Positions 45,266 to 53,713 of a stretch of DNA of 64,000 nt are shown here, in pieces (positions within the stretch are counted from its first letter, which is position 1; each line of letters starts with the position of its first letter). The notes beneath the pieces were generated by a model, which did not search any database, had not been told where the DNA came from, and saw only the letters and a list, made by a program, of their open reading frames with translations. The position numbers and the translations under genes are program-made. The stretch covers positions 1 to 64,000 of the forward strand of contig CALULH010000001.1 in the NCBI GenBank assembly GCA_944321435.1, in the 5' to 3' direction. Source of the DNA: an uncultured Coriobacteriaceae bacterium (GTDB taxonomy: Bacteria > Actinomycetota > Coriobacteriia > Coriobacteriales > Coriobacteriaceae).

Positions 45266-45342
45266 GGCCCGTTCGTCTAGCGGTTTAGGACGCCGCCCTC
45301 TCAAGGCGGAGATCACCGGTTCGAATCCGGTACGGGCTACCA
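45266..45342 (+). tRNA. tRNA-Glu (anticodon CUC)
   Basis: Acceptor arms GGCCCGT and ACGGGCT, discriminator base and encoded CCA are visible. The anticodon stem CCGCC/GGCGG holds the loop CTCTCAA, giving CTC. The T arm is CCGGTTCGAATCCGG. It lies 20 bases behind tRNA-Gln, probably in one transcript, and reads GAG, the dominant Glu codon here. Confidence 0.95.
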
Positions 45343-45350
45343 AGAACACA

Positions 45351-45373
45351 GGGGCGCTTCGGCGCCCTTTTTC
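45351..45373 (+). terminator. Terminator of the tRNA unit
   Basis: GGGGCGC, TTCG loop, GCGCCC and a TTTTT run directly after tRNA-Glu. Confidence 0.85.
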
Positions 45374-45388
45374 GTTGACGGGGGCCCT

Positions 45389-45886
45389 ATGCCAAAGCCC
45401 AAGGCGGAGAAGAAGACCAACGCCATGCGCGAGCTCGACCGCGCGGGCATCGCCTATACGACGCACGTCTACGAGGTCGACGAGACCGATCTGTCGGGTG
45501 TGCATGCGGCGGCGCAGCTGGGCGAGGATCCCGACCAGGTCTTCAAGACGCTCGTCACCGCCGCCCCGTCGGGGGAGCACGTGGTGTGCTGCATTCCCGT
45601 GGCGGCCGAGCTGGACCTCAAGGCCGCGGCGCGCGCGGCAGGGGAGAAGGCGCTCGAGATGGTCCACGTAAAGGACCTCCTGGGCCTTACCGGCTATATT
45701 CGCGGGGGCTGCTCGCCGGTTGGCATGAAGAAGCGGTTCCCCACGCTCATCGACGACACGGCCGAGCTCTACGACACGATCATGGTTTCCGGCGGGCGGC
45801 GCGGCCTGCAGCTCGAGATCGCGCCCGCGGACCTCGTCCGCTTCTGCGCCGCCGCGGTTGCCGACATCACCCGACGCACCGTCTGA
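45389..45886 (+). CDS. ybaK: Cys-tRNA(Pro)/Cys-tRNA(Cys) deacylase, YbaK/EbsC family
   Basis: The 165-residue protein has the YbaK editing fold: THVYEVDETDLSGVHAAAQL (about 25-44), the catalytic-site lysine in DQVFKTLV (about 50-57), DLKAAARAAGEKAL, VKDLLGLTGYIRGGCSPVGM (about 92-111) and the late MVSGGRRGLQLEI. These enzymes hydrolyse Cys-tRNA(Pro) in trans. It lies 15 bases after the terminator of the tRNA unit, so it may be read by readthrough. Confidence 0.92.
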   Translation: MPKPKAEKKTNAMRELDRAGIAYTTHVYEVDETDLSGVHAAAQLGEDPDQVFKTLVTAAPSGEHVVCCIPVAAELDLKAAARAAGEKALEMVHVKDLLGLTGYIRGGCSPVGMKKRFPTLIDDTAELYDTIMVSGGRRGLQLEIAPADLVRFCAAAVADITRRTV

Positions 45887-46016
45887 GCATGCGCCGCGCT
45901 AAGCCGTGCTCAATGCGGCGCGCAGGGCGCAGGAGGGGGCGAGGGGCGGCGGGCGCGCCGGGGCTTCAGCGCTGTTGGGTGTTTATGGGGTTTGCCCTCG
46001 CGGTCTGAAAGGCTGC

Positions 46017-46022
46017 TACCAT
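46017..46022 (+). promoter_or_regulatory. Candidate -10 box TACCAT upstream of murJ
   Basis: TACCAT lies about 88 bases before the chosen murJ start. The same hexamer occurs in the 16-base word shared by two other leaders (59583 and 60841). Confidence 0.25.
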
Positions 46023-46109
46023 AGCCCATGTTTTCCATATCGATCATCAGCGCGTTACCGCGCCCGGCGGCAATGCCGCAGGACGGGGCGCGGGCCAAGG
46101 GGGCAGGAC

Positions 46110-48560
46110 GTGAGCACGCAGGAAGGGCGCCCGCGCGGGGCGCATTTTGCCGGGAACAACGAGCGCGGCGAGCGCCCGACCTACGAGCCGCCGGCCGCCC
46201 GTCCCATCCCGCCGGACACCACGGCCATGTTTATGGCGGCCGCCGAGAGCCGCACCCCCGCGTCGGGCCGCCGCCCGGCCCCGGAGACGCTCGGCGAGCC
46301 GGCCGAGGGCGGCGTGCGCGCCATGCCCGCCGGCCGTCGTCCCGCGCCCGTCGCGGGCTCCTCGCGCCCGGCCACCGCGCCGGCGGCGAAGCCGACGCCG
46401 GCGGTCCCTGCGCCCGAGCGCACCGACTCCTTCCCGTCTTTCGGCTCCTACTCGCTTGCCGATACGGGCGTTATCCCCGCGCAGCCGGATGCCGCGGGCG
46501 CCGGCGCCACCGATGCCTGGACGCCGCTGCGCGCCGGAGAGGATGCCGCGCAGACGGCGGGCCCTGCCTCGGCGCCTTCCGATCCCGGCTCAACCGATAG
46601 CTGGTCGCCGCGCCGCTCCGGTGCGTCGGCGTCCGCAGGCGGCCTGCCGCAGCGCCGCTCGGCCTTCGATACCGCTTCCTTCCAGGCCGCGGCGCCCGAC
46701 GCGGGCCTCGCGCCCTCGCCGGCCGACACCTTCGCCTTCACCCGCGCCGCCTTCGAGGCAGCCGAGGCCGCATACGACGCCGAGGCGGAGCCCGCTTCCG
46801 CCGCGTCCCGCCCCGCCGGCGCCGCACGCCCCGCCGAGGCCCCGTCCTACGGCGGCGCGGCCACGGGCGCAAACGCCCCGCGCGCCGCTTCCGAGCCGGC
46901 TCCCGCGCAGGACGCGCCGGCGCAGGGGGAGCATCCGGCCGATGACGATATCCTGGGCGGCGGAGACTACGCCAGCGTGGGCCGCTCGGCCTCGCTCATG
47001 ACCGGCCTCATCATCGTGAGCCGCGTCACCGGCTTCATCCGCACCTGGGTCATGGGTCTGGTCTTCGGCACCTCGCTGCTCTCCTCGTCCTACTCCATCG
47101 CCAACAACCTGCCCAACATGCTCTACGAGCTCGTGATGGGGGGCATGCTGGTCACGGCCTTCCTGCCGGTGTACCTCGAGGTCCGTCGCAACAAGGGCCG
47201 CGAGGGGGCCGAGCGCTACGTGGGCAACCTCCTCGGCATCCTGCTGGTCGTGCTCGGGCTCCTCTCGCTCGCCGCCACCGTCTTCGCGCCGGCGCTCATC
47301 TGGACGCAGTCGTTCATGAGCTCGGGCGAGGAGATGGACACGGCGGTGCTCTTCTTCCGCTTCTTCGCCGTCCAGGTGCTCTTCTACGGACTGGGCTCGG
47401 TGTTCTCGGGCGTGCTCAACGCCCACCGCGACTACTTCTGGTCCAACTTCGCCCCGGTGCTCAACAACGTGGTGGTCATCGCCAGCTTCCTCTCGTTCCC
47501 GCTTCTCGAGAACGTGAGCCAGATGCTCGCCATCGTGGTCCTGGCGGCCGGCACCACGCTCGGCGTTTTCGTGCAGATGGCCTGCCAGGTACCCGCGCTC
47601 AAGAAGTACGGCATCCGCCTGCGCCCGCATATCGACCTCTCCGACCCGGCGCTGCGCCAGACGCTCTCGCTGGGCATCCCCACGCTCATCGCCACGCTGT
47701 GCACCTTCGTCACCGCCTCGGTGCAGAACTCCGCGGCGCTCGCCGTCCAGCCTGAGACCGGCGCCGCCGTGATCTCCTACGCGCGCCTGTGGTACACGCT
47801 GCCGTACTCGCTTTTGGCCGTCTCCATCACCACGGCGCTCTATACCGAGCTGGCGCGCGACGCCGCGGCCGGCGACGACGCGTCGGTCCGGCGCGGCATC
47901 TCCTCGGGCATCGGTCAGATGTTCTTCTACCTCGCGCCGTTCATGTTCTACCTCATCGTGTTCTCGACGCCGCTCAACATGGTCTACTGCGCCGGCCGCT
48001 TCACGCTCGACGGCGTGGCGCTGGTCAGCGAGTACCTGGTGTTCCTGGCGACGGCCCTGCCGTTCTACGGCATCTTCGTGCTCATGCAGAAGGCGTGCTC
48101 GGCGCTCATGGACATGCGCCCGTACGTGGTCTCCTGCGTGGTGGGCGCGCTCGCCCAAGTGGTCGTCGCGCTTTTGGGCGGCGTCCAGCTGGGCTGGGGC
48201 ATGCCGGCTATCGCGCTGTCCACCACGGCCTTCTACGTCTTCTCTTGCGCGGGCACCCTCGTCTGGATGCGCCGCCGCCTGGGGGGCATCAACCTCAAGG
48301 GCATCGCGCACGGCCTGTTCTGGGGCGTCGCGCTGGGCGCGCTCGGAGCCGCGGCGGGCGCGGGCGTGCTGCAGCTACTCCAGACCTTCGCGGGCCCGCT
48401 CGTGGTAGACGGCGCCTCCGTCTCCATGCTCAAGGTGCTGCTCTACGTGGTGGTTGCGGGCGTGGCCTCGCTCATCGTGACCTTCGGCCCGGCCGTTGCG
48501 CTCAAGCTCCCCGAGGCCGGCATGGTGAGCGCCATCGCCGGCCGCTTCTCGCGCCGCTAG
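46110..48560 (+). CDS. murJ: Lipid II flippase MurJ (MviN) with long N-terminal extension
   Basis: The 816-residue protein has about 14 membrane helices from residue 290 on. MurJ words are LIIVSRVTGFIRTWVMG (about 295-311), SIANNLPNMLYELVMGGML (about 327-345), FLPVYLEVRRNKG and LNAHRDYFWSNFAPVLNN (about 436-453). MurJ flips lipid II across the membrane. About 290 residues rich in Ala, Pro, Ser and Gly come first and should be cytoplasmic and disordered. The GTG start at 46110 has AAGGGGG upstream; the frame is open further but without a site. Confidence 0.9.
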   Translation: MSTQEGRPRGAHFAGNNERGERPTYEPPAARPIPPDTTAMFMAAAESRTPASGRRPAPETLGEPAEGGVRAMPAGRRPAPVAGSSRPATAPAAKPTPAVPAPERTDSFPSFGSYSLADTGVIPAQPDAAGAGATDAWTPLRAGEDAAQTAGPASAPSDPGSTDSWSPRRSGASASAGGLPQRRSAFDTASFQAAAPDAGLAPSPADTFAFTRAAFEAAEAAYDAEAEPASAASRPAGAARPAEAPSYGGAATGANAPRAASEPAPAQDAPAQGEHPADDDILGGGDYASVGRSASLMTGLIIVSRVTGFIRTWVMGLVFGTSLLSSSYSIANNLPNMLYELVMGGMLVTAFLPVYLEVRRNKGREGAERYVGNLLGILLVVLGLLSLAATVFAPALIWTQSFMSSGEEMDTAVLFFRFFAVQVLFYGLGSVFSGVLNAHRDYFWSNFAPVLNNVVVIASFLSFPLLENVSQMLAIVVLAAGTTLGVFVQMACQVPALKKYGIRLRPHIDLSDPALRQTLSLGIPTLIATLCTFVTASVQNSAALAVQPETGAAVISYARLWYTLPYSLLAVSITTALYTELARDAAAGDDASVRRGISSGIGQMFFYLAPFMFYLIVFSTPLNMVYCAGRFTLDGVALVSEYLVFLATALPFYGIFVLMQKACSALMDMRPYVVSCVVGALAQVVVALLGGVQLGWGMPAIALSTTAFYVFSCAGTLVWMRRRLGGINLKGIAHGLFWGVALGALGAAAGAGVLQLLQTFAGPLVVDGASVSMLKVLLYVVVAGVASLIVTFGPAVALKLPEAGMVSAIAGRFSRR

Positions 48561-48596
48561 GCCAAGGCGCCGCGCACCGCAGAAAGGAGGGGCCGC

Positions 48597-50606
48597 ATGG
48601 CCCGTAACAGGGTCGACCGCCCCTCCCGCTTGGGGCCCGCTCCCGCCGCCCCCACCCATACCGAGCCCATGGCCGAGCACCTTGCCCGCCTTGCCGCCGA
48701 GGTGGACCGCGTGCCCGCGGACCCCGGTTGCTACCTGTGGAAGGATGCCGACGGCCAGGTGGTCTACGTGGGCAAGGCCAAGAACCTGCGGGCCCGCATG
48801 CGCCAGTACGTGACGCTCGCCGACGAGCGCTACAAGATCCCGCTCATGATGCAGGTGGTCGAGTCGTTCGACTACGTGGTCGTCGAGAACGAGCACGAGG
48901 CGCTGGTGCTCGAGCGCGAGCTTATCGCCCAGTACCGCCCCTACTACAACGTGGACTACAAGGACGACAAGAGCTACCCCTTCATAGCCCTCACCAAGTC
49001 GGACGTCTTCCCGGCCATCAAGTACACGCGCGAGAAGCACAGGCCCGGCACGCGCTACTTCGGCCCGTACACCGACAGCCGCGCCGCGCGCGAGACCATC
49101 GACACGCTGCGCAAGGTCACCCCCATCTGCTCAGCGACCTGCGCCGAGTGGAAGCGCGTGCGCCGCCTTATCGCCGCGCACCCGGACGAGCAGGACGTGA
49201 TCCAGCTCGTCTGCGCGCAAAACGGCCGCCCCTGCTTCGACTACCACGTGGGACGCGGCCCCGGCGCCTGCGCCGGCATGGTGAGCCCCGAGGAGTACGC
49301 GGGGCACGTGCGCGCCGTGGAGCGCTTCCTGGCCGGTCACCGCAGCGAGGTCGTCCGCGAGCTCGCCGACCAGATGGCCGAGGCGGCCGACGAGCTGGAC
49401 TTCGAGCGCGCCGGCCGCATCAAGCGCCGCCTTGAGGTCATCGACGGCCTGGACGACCGCCAGCAGGTGGTTTTCCCGACGAACGTGGACATCGACCTTA
49501 TCGGCTTCTACCGCGAGGAGACCATCGCGGGCGCCTGCGTGTTCGTAGTCCGCGAGGGCCGCACCCAGCGCACCTGCGAGTTCATCTTGGACAAGGGGCT
49601 CGACGTCTCCGAGGAGGAGCTGGCGGCGGGGTTCGTCAAGCGCTACTACGACGAGACCTCCGACATCCCTGCCGAGGTCTGCCTGGCGCAGGACCTCGCC
49701 GACGCGGAGGTGCTGGGGGAGTGGCTGGGCGAGAAGCGCGGGCGCAAGTGCCGCCTGCACCGCCCGCAGCGCGGCGAGAAGAAGCGCCTGCTGGACATGG
49801 CCGCCCTGAACGCGCGCCACGCCCTGATGCGTTACATGATGCGCACGGGATACGCCGACGACCGCACCAACCAGGCCCTGCTCGAGCTGGAGAGCGCGCT
49901 GGCGCTGCCGGCGCCGCCCCTGCGCATAGAGTGCTTCGACATCTCGACCATCCACGGCAACTTCACCGTGGCCTCCATGGTGGTCTTCACCAACGGGCGC
50001 GCGGACAAGGGGCAGTACCGCCGCTTCAAGATCAAGAGCGTCACCGGCGAGGCCAACGACTTCCTGTCCATGCAGGAGGTGCTGGGCCGTCGCTACGCGC
50101 CCGAGCGCATGGCCGACGAGCGGTTCGGCAGCCGCCCGGACCTCCTGGTGGTCGACGGCGGCAAGCCCCAGCTCACCGCGGCGCTCACCCAGCTTAAGGG
50201 CCTGGGGCTCGACATCCCGGTCTGCGGCCTCGCCAAGGCGGACGAGGAGATCTTCGTGCCGTGGGACGACACGCCGGTGGTCCTGCCTTCGGGCTCGGCT
50301 TCGCTGTACCTCGTCAAGCAGGTGCGCGACGAGGCGCACCGCTTCGCCATCACCTTCCACCGCGAGCTGCGCGACAAGGCCATGACGGTGAGCGTGCTCG
50401 ACGAGGTGCCCGGCGTGGGCGAGAAGCGCAAGAAGGCCGTCATGCGCCATTTTGGATCGATGAAACGTTTACGCAGCGCCAGCGTGGATGAAATCTCGGC
50501 CGTGAAGGGCGTTTCTGAATCAGTAGCGCGGTCAATATACGAAACGCTGCGTGCGTGGGAAGCCGAGCGGACGCGCGAGAAAAGCGCGCAATCGGAAAAA
50601 GCCTAG
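48597..50606 (+). CDS. uvrC: Excinuclease ABC subunit C
   Basis: The 669-residue nuclease makes both cuts in UvrABC excision repair. It has the GIY-YIG domain (GCYLWKDADGQVVYVGKAKN, about 43-62), a Cys-rich tract (ICSATCAEW and RPCFDYHVGRGPGACAG), the UVR motif near 261-285 (ELDFERAGRIKRRLEVI), the RNase H-like domain (IECFDISTIHG at about 443, then LLVVDGGKPQL) and C-terminal helix-hairpin-helix motifs (VPGVGEKRKKAVMRHFGS). The ATG has AAAGGAGG upstream. It follows murJ by 36 bases. Confidence 0.95.
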   Translation: MARNRVDRPSRLGPAPAAPTHTEPMAEHLARLAAEVDRVPADPGCYLWKDADGQVVYVGKAKNLRARMRQYVTLADERYKIPLMMQVVESFDYVVVENEHEALVLERELIAQYRPYYNVDYKDDKSYPFIALTKSDVFPAIKYTREKHRPGTRYFGPYTDSRAARETIDTLRKVTPICSATCAEWKRVRRLIAAHPDEQDVIQLVCAQNGRPCFDYHVGRGPGACAGMVSPEEYAGHVRAVERFLAGHRSEVVRELADQMAEAADELDFERAGRIKRRLEVIDGLDDRQQVVFPTNVDIDLIGFYREETIAGACVFVVREGRTQRTCEFILDKGLDVSEEELAAGFVKRYYDETSDIPAEVCLAQDLADAEVLGEWLGEKRGRKCRLHRPQRGEKKRLLDMAALNARHALMRYMMRTGYADDRTNQALLELESALALPAPPLRIECFDISTIHGNFTVASMVVFTNGRADKGQYRRFKIKSVTGEANDFLSMQEVLGRRYAPERMADERFGSRPDLLVVDGGKPQLTAALTQLKGLGLDIPVCGLAKADEEIFVPWDDTPVVLPSGSASLYLVKQVRDEAHRFAITFHRELRDKAMTVSVLDEVPGVGEKRKKAVMRHFGSMKRLRSASVDEISAVKGVSESVARSIYETLRAWEAERTREKSAQSEKA

Positions 50607-50629
50607 TCTAATCTCCCACGAAAACGGCT

Positions 50630-50669
50630 ACTGGTTTTAGACTGGTATTCACACTGGTATCATACTGGT
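50630..50669 (+). promoter_or_regulatory. Four phased ACTGGT direct repeats, probable operator of the sialic-acid locus
   Basis: ACTGGT occurs at 50630, 50641, 50653 and 50664, spaced 11, 12 and 11 bases, so all copies face the same side of the helix. The last three extend to ACTGGTAT. Direct GGTATA repeats are the known target of the GntR-family NanR in E. coli, and a nan gene set lies downstream. The cluster starts 23 bases after the uvrC stop. Confidence 0.6.
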
Positions 50670-51005
50670 ATTAACAAGTCAAATAAAACCTTTCGAGAAA
50701 GTTTTATGCACCGTCTAAAGCAAAATGCCCGCCTTCTGCCGAGCGCTGGGACGTGTTAACAGCTTGGTAACGTAAGGTAATCGTAAACAAGGGCTGCGGG
50801 CGTCTACCCGAATCTCACGGAGCCGAACGTCTCGTCCCGCAGTGTTTCTCCCTTGTTAGAGCTTTGTTAGAGCTCAAAGCGGCGGAGGACCGCTCCCGTT
50901 CATCGCACGTCTCTCGTACTACCGTGTGTAATAGGCTTCTGCGGGATTAATTTGCAGGGACTCGCAGACAAGCTTAATACTCCTGCAAGGGATAGGAGCA
51001 AGACC
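50670..51005 (+). promoter_or_regulatory. Long leader of the ABC-transporter operon
   Basis: About 335 bases with no gene. It contains a perfect 11-base tandem repeat TTGTTAGAGCT (50853-50863 and 50864-50874) and A/T-rich patches near 50680-50710 and 50770-50800 that may hold promoters. AGGAG precedes the gene start. Confidence 0.4.
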
Positions 51006-52616
51006 ATGCGTGACATCAAGACCAAGGGCCTGACCCGTCGCACCTTCCTCGGTGTTGCCGGTGGCGCGGCCGCGGTCGCCGGGCTCGGCCTGGCCGGCTG
51101 CGGTGGCGACACCTCCACCTCCGGCGGCAGCGCGGCCGCGGGCTCCACGGGCGGCGGCACCATCACCGCCGGCTCTGCCTACGCCACCCAGAACTACGAC
51201 CCCTCCAGCACGTCCTCGGCGCTGTCCCTGGGCACCAACTGGCACGTGGTCGAGGGCCTCTACGGCATCGACTACCATGACTACACCACCTTCCCCGAGC
51301 TGGCCACCGGCGACCCCACGCAGGTCGACGACACCACCTACGAGATCACCCTGCGCGAGGGCGCGGCTTTCTCCGACGGCGCCGCGGTGACCCCCGAGGA
51401 CGTCATCGAGTCCTTTGCCCGCTGCACGGCCGAGGGTAACATCTACATCCCCATGCTGACCCCCATCGCCAGCATCGAGAAGAAGGATGACACCACCCTC
51501 ACCGTCAAGACCACCATCCCCAACTTCTCGCTGCTGAAGGAGCGCCTGGCCATCATCCGCGTGGTCCCCGCCTCCTCCACCACCGAGGACATGACCGCCA
51601 AGCCCGTCGGCTCCGGCCCGTGGATGTACGAGACCATCTCCGACTCCGAGGTCGAGATGGTTCCGAACCCCAACTACAACGGCGACCACGCCGCCAAGGA
51701 CGAGAAGATCCACTACGACATCCTGACCGACGCCACCGCCCGCATCACCGCGCAGCAGGAGGGCACCACCCTCGTCATGGAGATGGCCACCGCTGACGCC
51801 ATCGACCAGCTCGAGGCCGCCGGCTGCAAGGTCGACACCGTTCAGGGCTTCGGCACCCGCTTCATGATGTTCAACACCCAGAAGGCCCCGTGGGACAACG
51901 CCAAGGCGCGCCAGGCCGTCATGTACGCCCTGAACTACGATCAGATGATCACCAACGCCTTCGCCGGCCTCGCCGCCAAGCCCACCTGCTACCTGCCGGA
52001 GAACTTCCCGAACTACCATGAGGCCTCCGTGGTCTACGACTACGATCCCGACATGGCCCAGAGCCTGCTCGACGAGGCCGGCGTCACCCCGGGCGACATC
52101 GAGCTGTGCGTGACCGACAACGAGCAGGTCGTCGCCATGGCCACCCAGGTCAAGGAGGACCTCGACGCGCTGGGCTTCAACGTCACCATCAACGAGCAGA
52201 CCTCTGCCAACACCTACACCTACATCGACGGCGGCGGCGCCTACGACCTGCTGCTGGCCCCGGGCGACCCGTCCTGCTTCGGCGCCGACCCCGACCTGCT
52301 GATGAACTGGTGGTACGGCGACAACACCTGGATGACCTCCCGTGCCCGTTGGCGCGACTCCGCCGAGTGGGCCCAGCTCAACGAGCTCATGAATACCGCG
52401 CTGGCGCAGGAGGGCGGCGAGCAGCAGGAGACCTGGAACCAGTGCTTCGACCTCATCGCCGAGCAGTGCGTGCTCTACCCGGTGCTGCAGGTGCAGACCG
52501 CTACGGGTTACTGGGACGACCCGTCCACCGCGCCCAACGGCACGGCCATCACGGGCTTCGAGGGCATCGGCACCACGGGCATGTCGTTCATCGACTGCGC
52601 CACGGCTACCGCCTAA
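51006..52616 (+). CDS. ABC transporter substrate-binding lipoprotein, SBP_bac_5 family (candidate sialic-acid binder)
   Basis: The 536-residue protein begins with a twin-arginine signal (TRRTFLGVAGGAAAVAG, Arg11-Arg12) ending in the lipobox LAGC with Cys32, so it should be folded before export and then tethered to the membrane. A Gly/Ser/Thr linker follows. The body matches the oligopeptide/nickel SBP_bac_5 family (NWHVVEGLYGIDY, EITLREGAAFSDGAAVTPEDV, MNWWYGDNTWM). The transporter genes and nan genes behind it suggest a sialic-acid ligand like SatA of Haemophilus ducreyi. ATG with AGGAG upstream. Peptide binding remains an alternative. Confidence 0.82.
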   Translation: MRDIKTKGLTRRTFLGVAGGAAAVAGLGLAGCGGDTSTSGGSAAAGSTGGGTITAGSAYATQNYDPSSTSSALSLGTNWHVVEGLYGIDYHDYTTFPELATGDPTQVDDTTYEITLREGAAFSDGAAVTPEDVIESFARCTAEGNIYIPMLTPIASIEKKDDTTLTVKTTIPNFSLLKERLAIIRVVPASSTTEDMTAKPVGSGPWMYETISDSEVEMVPNPNYNGDHAAKDEKIHYDILTDATARITAQQEGTTLVMEMATADAIDQLEAAGCKVDTVQGFGTRFMMFNTQKAPWDNAKARQAVMYALNYDQMITNAFAGLAAKPTCYLPENFPNYHEASVVYDYDPDMAQSLLDEAGVTPGDIELCVTDNEQVVAMATQVKEDLDALGFNVTINEQTSANTYTYIDGGGAYDLLLAPGDPSCFGADPDLLMNWWYGDNTWMTSRARWRDSAEWAQLNELMNTALAQEGGEQQETWNQCFDLIAEQCVLYPVLQVQTATGYWDDPSTAPNGTAITGFEGIGTTGMSFIDCATATA

Positions 52617-52642
52617 GCGTCTCAGCCACGCAACCTGACGCT

Positions 52643-52719
52643 GCGTCGGCCGCTTGACGGCCGACGCGCAACCGCAGAACACGGGGACCCAAAGCGACCG
52701 GAACGTTTCGGGTCCCCGT
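52643..52719 (+). terminator. Two tandem hairpins after the binding-protein gene
   Basis: GCGTCGGCCG/CGGCCGACGC (52643-52652 with 52658-52667) and ACGGGGACCC/GGGTCCCCGT (52681-52690 with 52710-52719) are perfect 10-bp stems. Neither has a long T-run. Such hairpins often protect the upstream message and reduce readthrough, which would give more binding protein than permease. Confidence 0.55.
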
Positions 52720-52750
52720 TCTAGTATTCAAGCAAGAGAGGGGAGAGGCA

Positions 52751-53710
52751 GTGAACAACCTCCTGCGCCTTATCGGCAGACGCATCATCGCGCTGCCCAT
52801 CATGGCTTTGGGCGTCACCCTGCTCGTGTTCTTCCTCATGTCCTTCACCGACCCGTCCATCCCGGCGCGCAACGCGCTCGGCGAGGGCGCGTCGCAGGAG
52901 GCCATCGAGCAGTACATGGACCAGCATGGCCTGAACGATCCGTGGCCCGTCCGCTACGTCAACTACATCGGCGACATGCTCCACGGCGACCTGGGCACGT
53001 ACGGCGCCTCGCAGACGCCGGTCGCCGAGCGCATCGCCTCGGCGCTGCCCGTGACCATGCAGCTCACCTTCATCGGCCTCATCTTGGGAGCCATCGTCTC
53101 GTTTGTGCTCGGCGTGATCGCGGCGCTTTACCGCGACCGCTGGCCAGACCAGCTGATACGTGTGATATCCATCGCGGGAATCGCCACGCCGTCCTTCTGG
53201 CTCGCGGTCCTGCTCATCCTGGTCTTCTCGTCCTACCTGCACATGCTGCCCGCTTCGGGCGCGCTGCCCAATTTCTTCGCCAACCCGGGCGGCTACCTGG
53301 CGCGCATGGCCATGCCCGCCATCGCGCTCGCCTTTCCGCTCACCGGCCAGATGACGCGTATCGTGCGCACCGCCATGGTCGAGGAGCTCGATAAGGACTA
53401 CGTGCGCACCGCGCGCGGCGCCGGCATCCCCGAGAACATCGTCATCGCCCGCAACGTGCTGCGCAACGCCCTCATCACCCCTGTCACCACGCTCGGCCTG
53501 AAGATCGGCTACCTCATGGGCGGCGCCGTCGTCATCGAGGTCATCTTCAACCTGCCCGGCATGGGCACGGCCATCCTTCAGGGCATCCAGGGCGGCGAGA
53601 CCACGCTCGTCCAGGGCGTCGTCATCGTCGTTGCACTGGCCTTCGTCATCATCAACATCGTGGTTGACATGCTCTACCTGCTCATCAACCCGCGCATTAG
53701 GACGGTGTAG
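52751..53710 (+). CDS. ABC transporter permease, DppB/OppB family
   Basis: The 319-residue membrane protein has six helices and the DppB layout: an N-terminal helix (RRIIALPIMALGVTLLVFFLM, here LPIMALGVTLLVFFLM), a large external loop, and the EAA-type coupling segment ELDKDYVRTARGAGIPENIV (about 212-231) that docks onto the ATPase. The GTG start has GAGAGGGGAGAGG upstream. It is separated by 3 bases from the next gene, so the two are certainly co-transcribed. Confidence 0.92.
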   Translation: MNNLLRLIGRRIIALPIMALGVTLLVFFLMSFTDPSIPARNALGEGASQEAIEQYMDQHGLNDPWPVRYVNYIGDMLHGDLGTYGASQTPVAERIASALPVTMQLTFIGLILGAIVSFVLGVIAALYRDRWPDQLIRVISIAGIATPSFWLAVLLILVFSSYLHMLPASGALPNFFANPGGYLARMAMPAIALAFPLTGQMTRIVRTAMVEELDKDYVRTARGAGIPENIVIARNVLRNALITPVTTLGLKIGYLMGGAVVIEVIFNLPGMGTAILQGIQGGETTLVQGVVIVVALAFVIINIVVDMLYLLINPRIRTV

Positions 53711-53713
53711 GCC

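Noticed and set aside
50630..50669. ACTGGT repeats as a CRISPR array or replication iterons
   Set aside because: The units are 6-8 bases at 11-12-base spacing, too short for CRISPR, and there is no replication gene nearby. An operator fits better.
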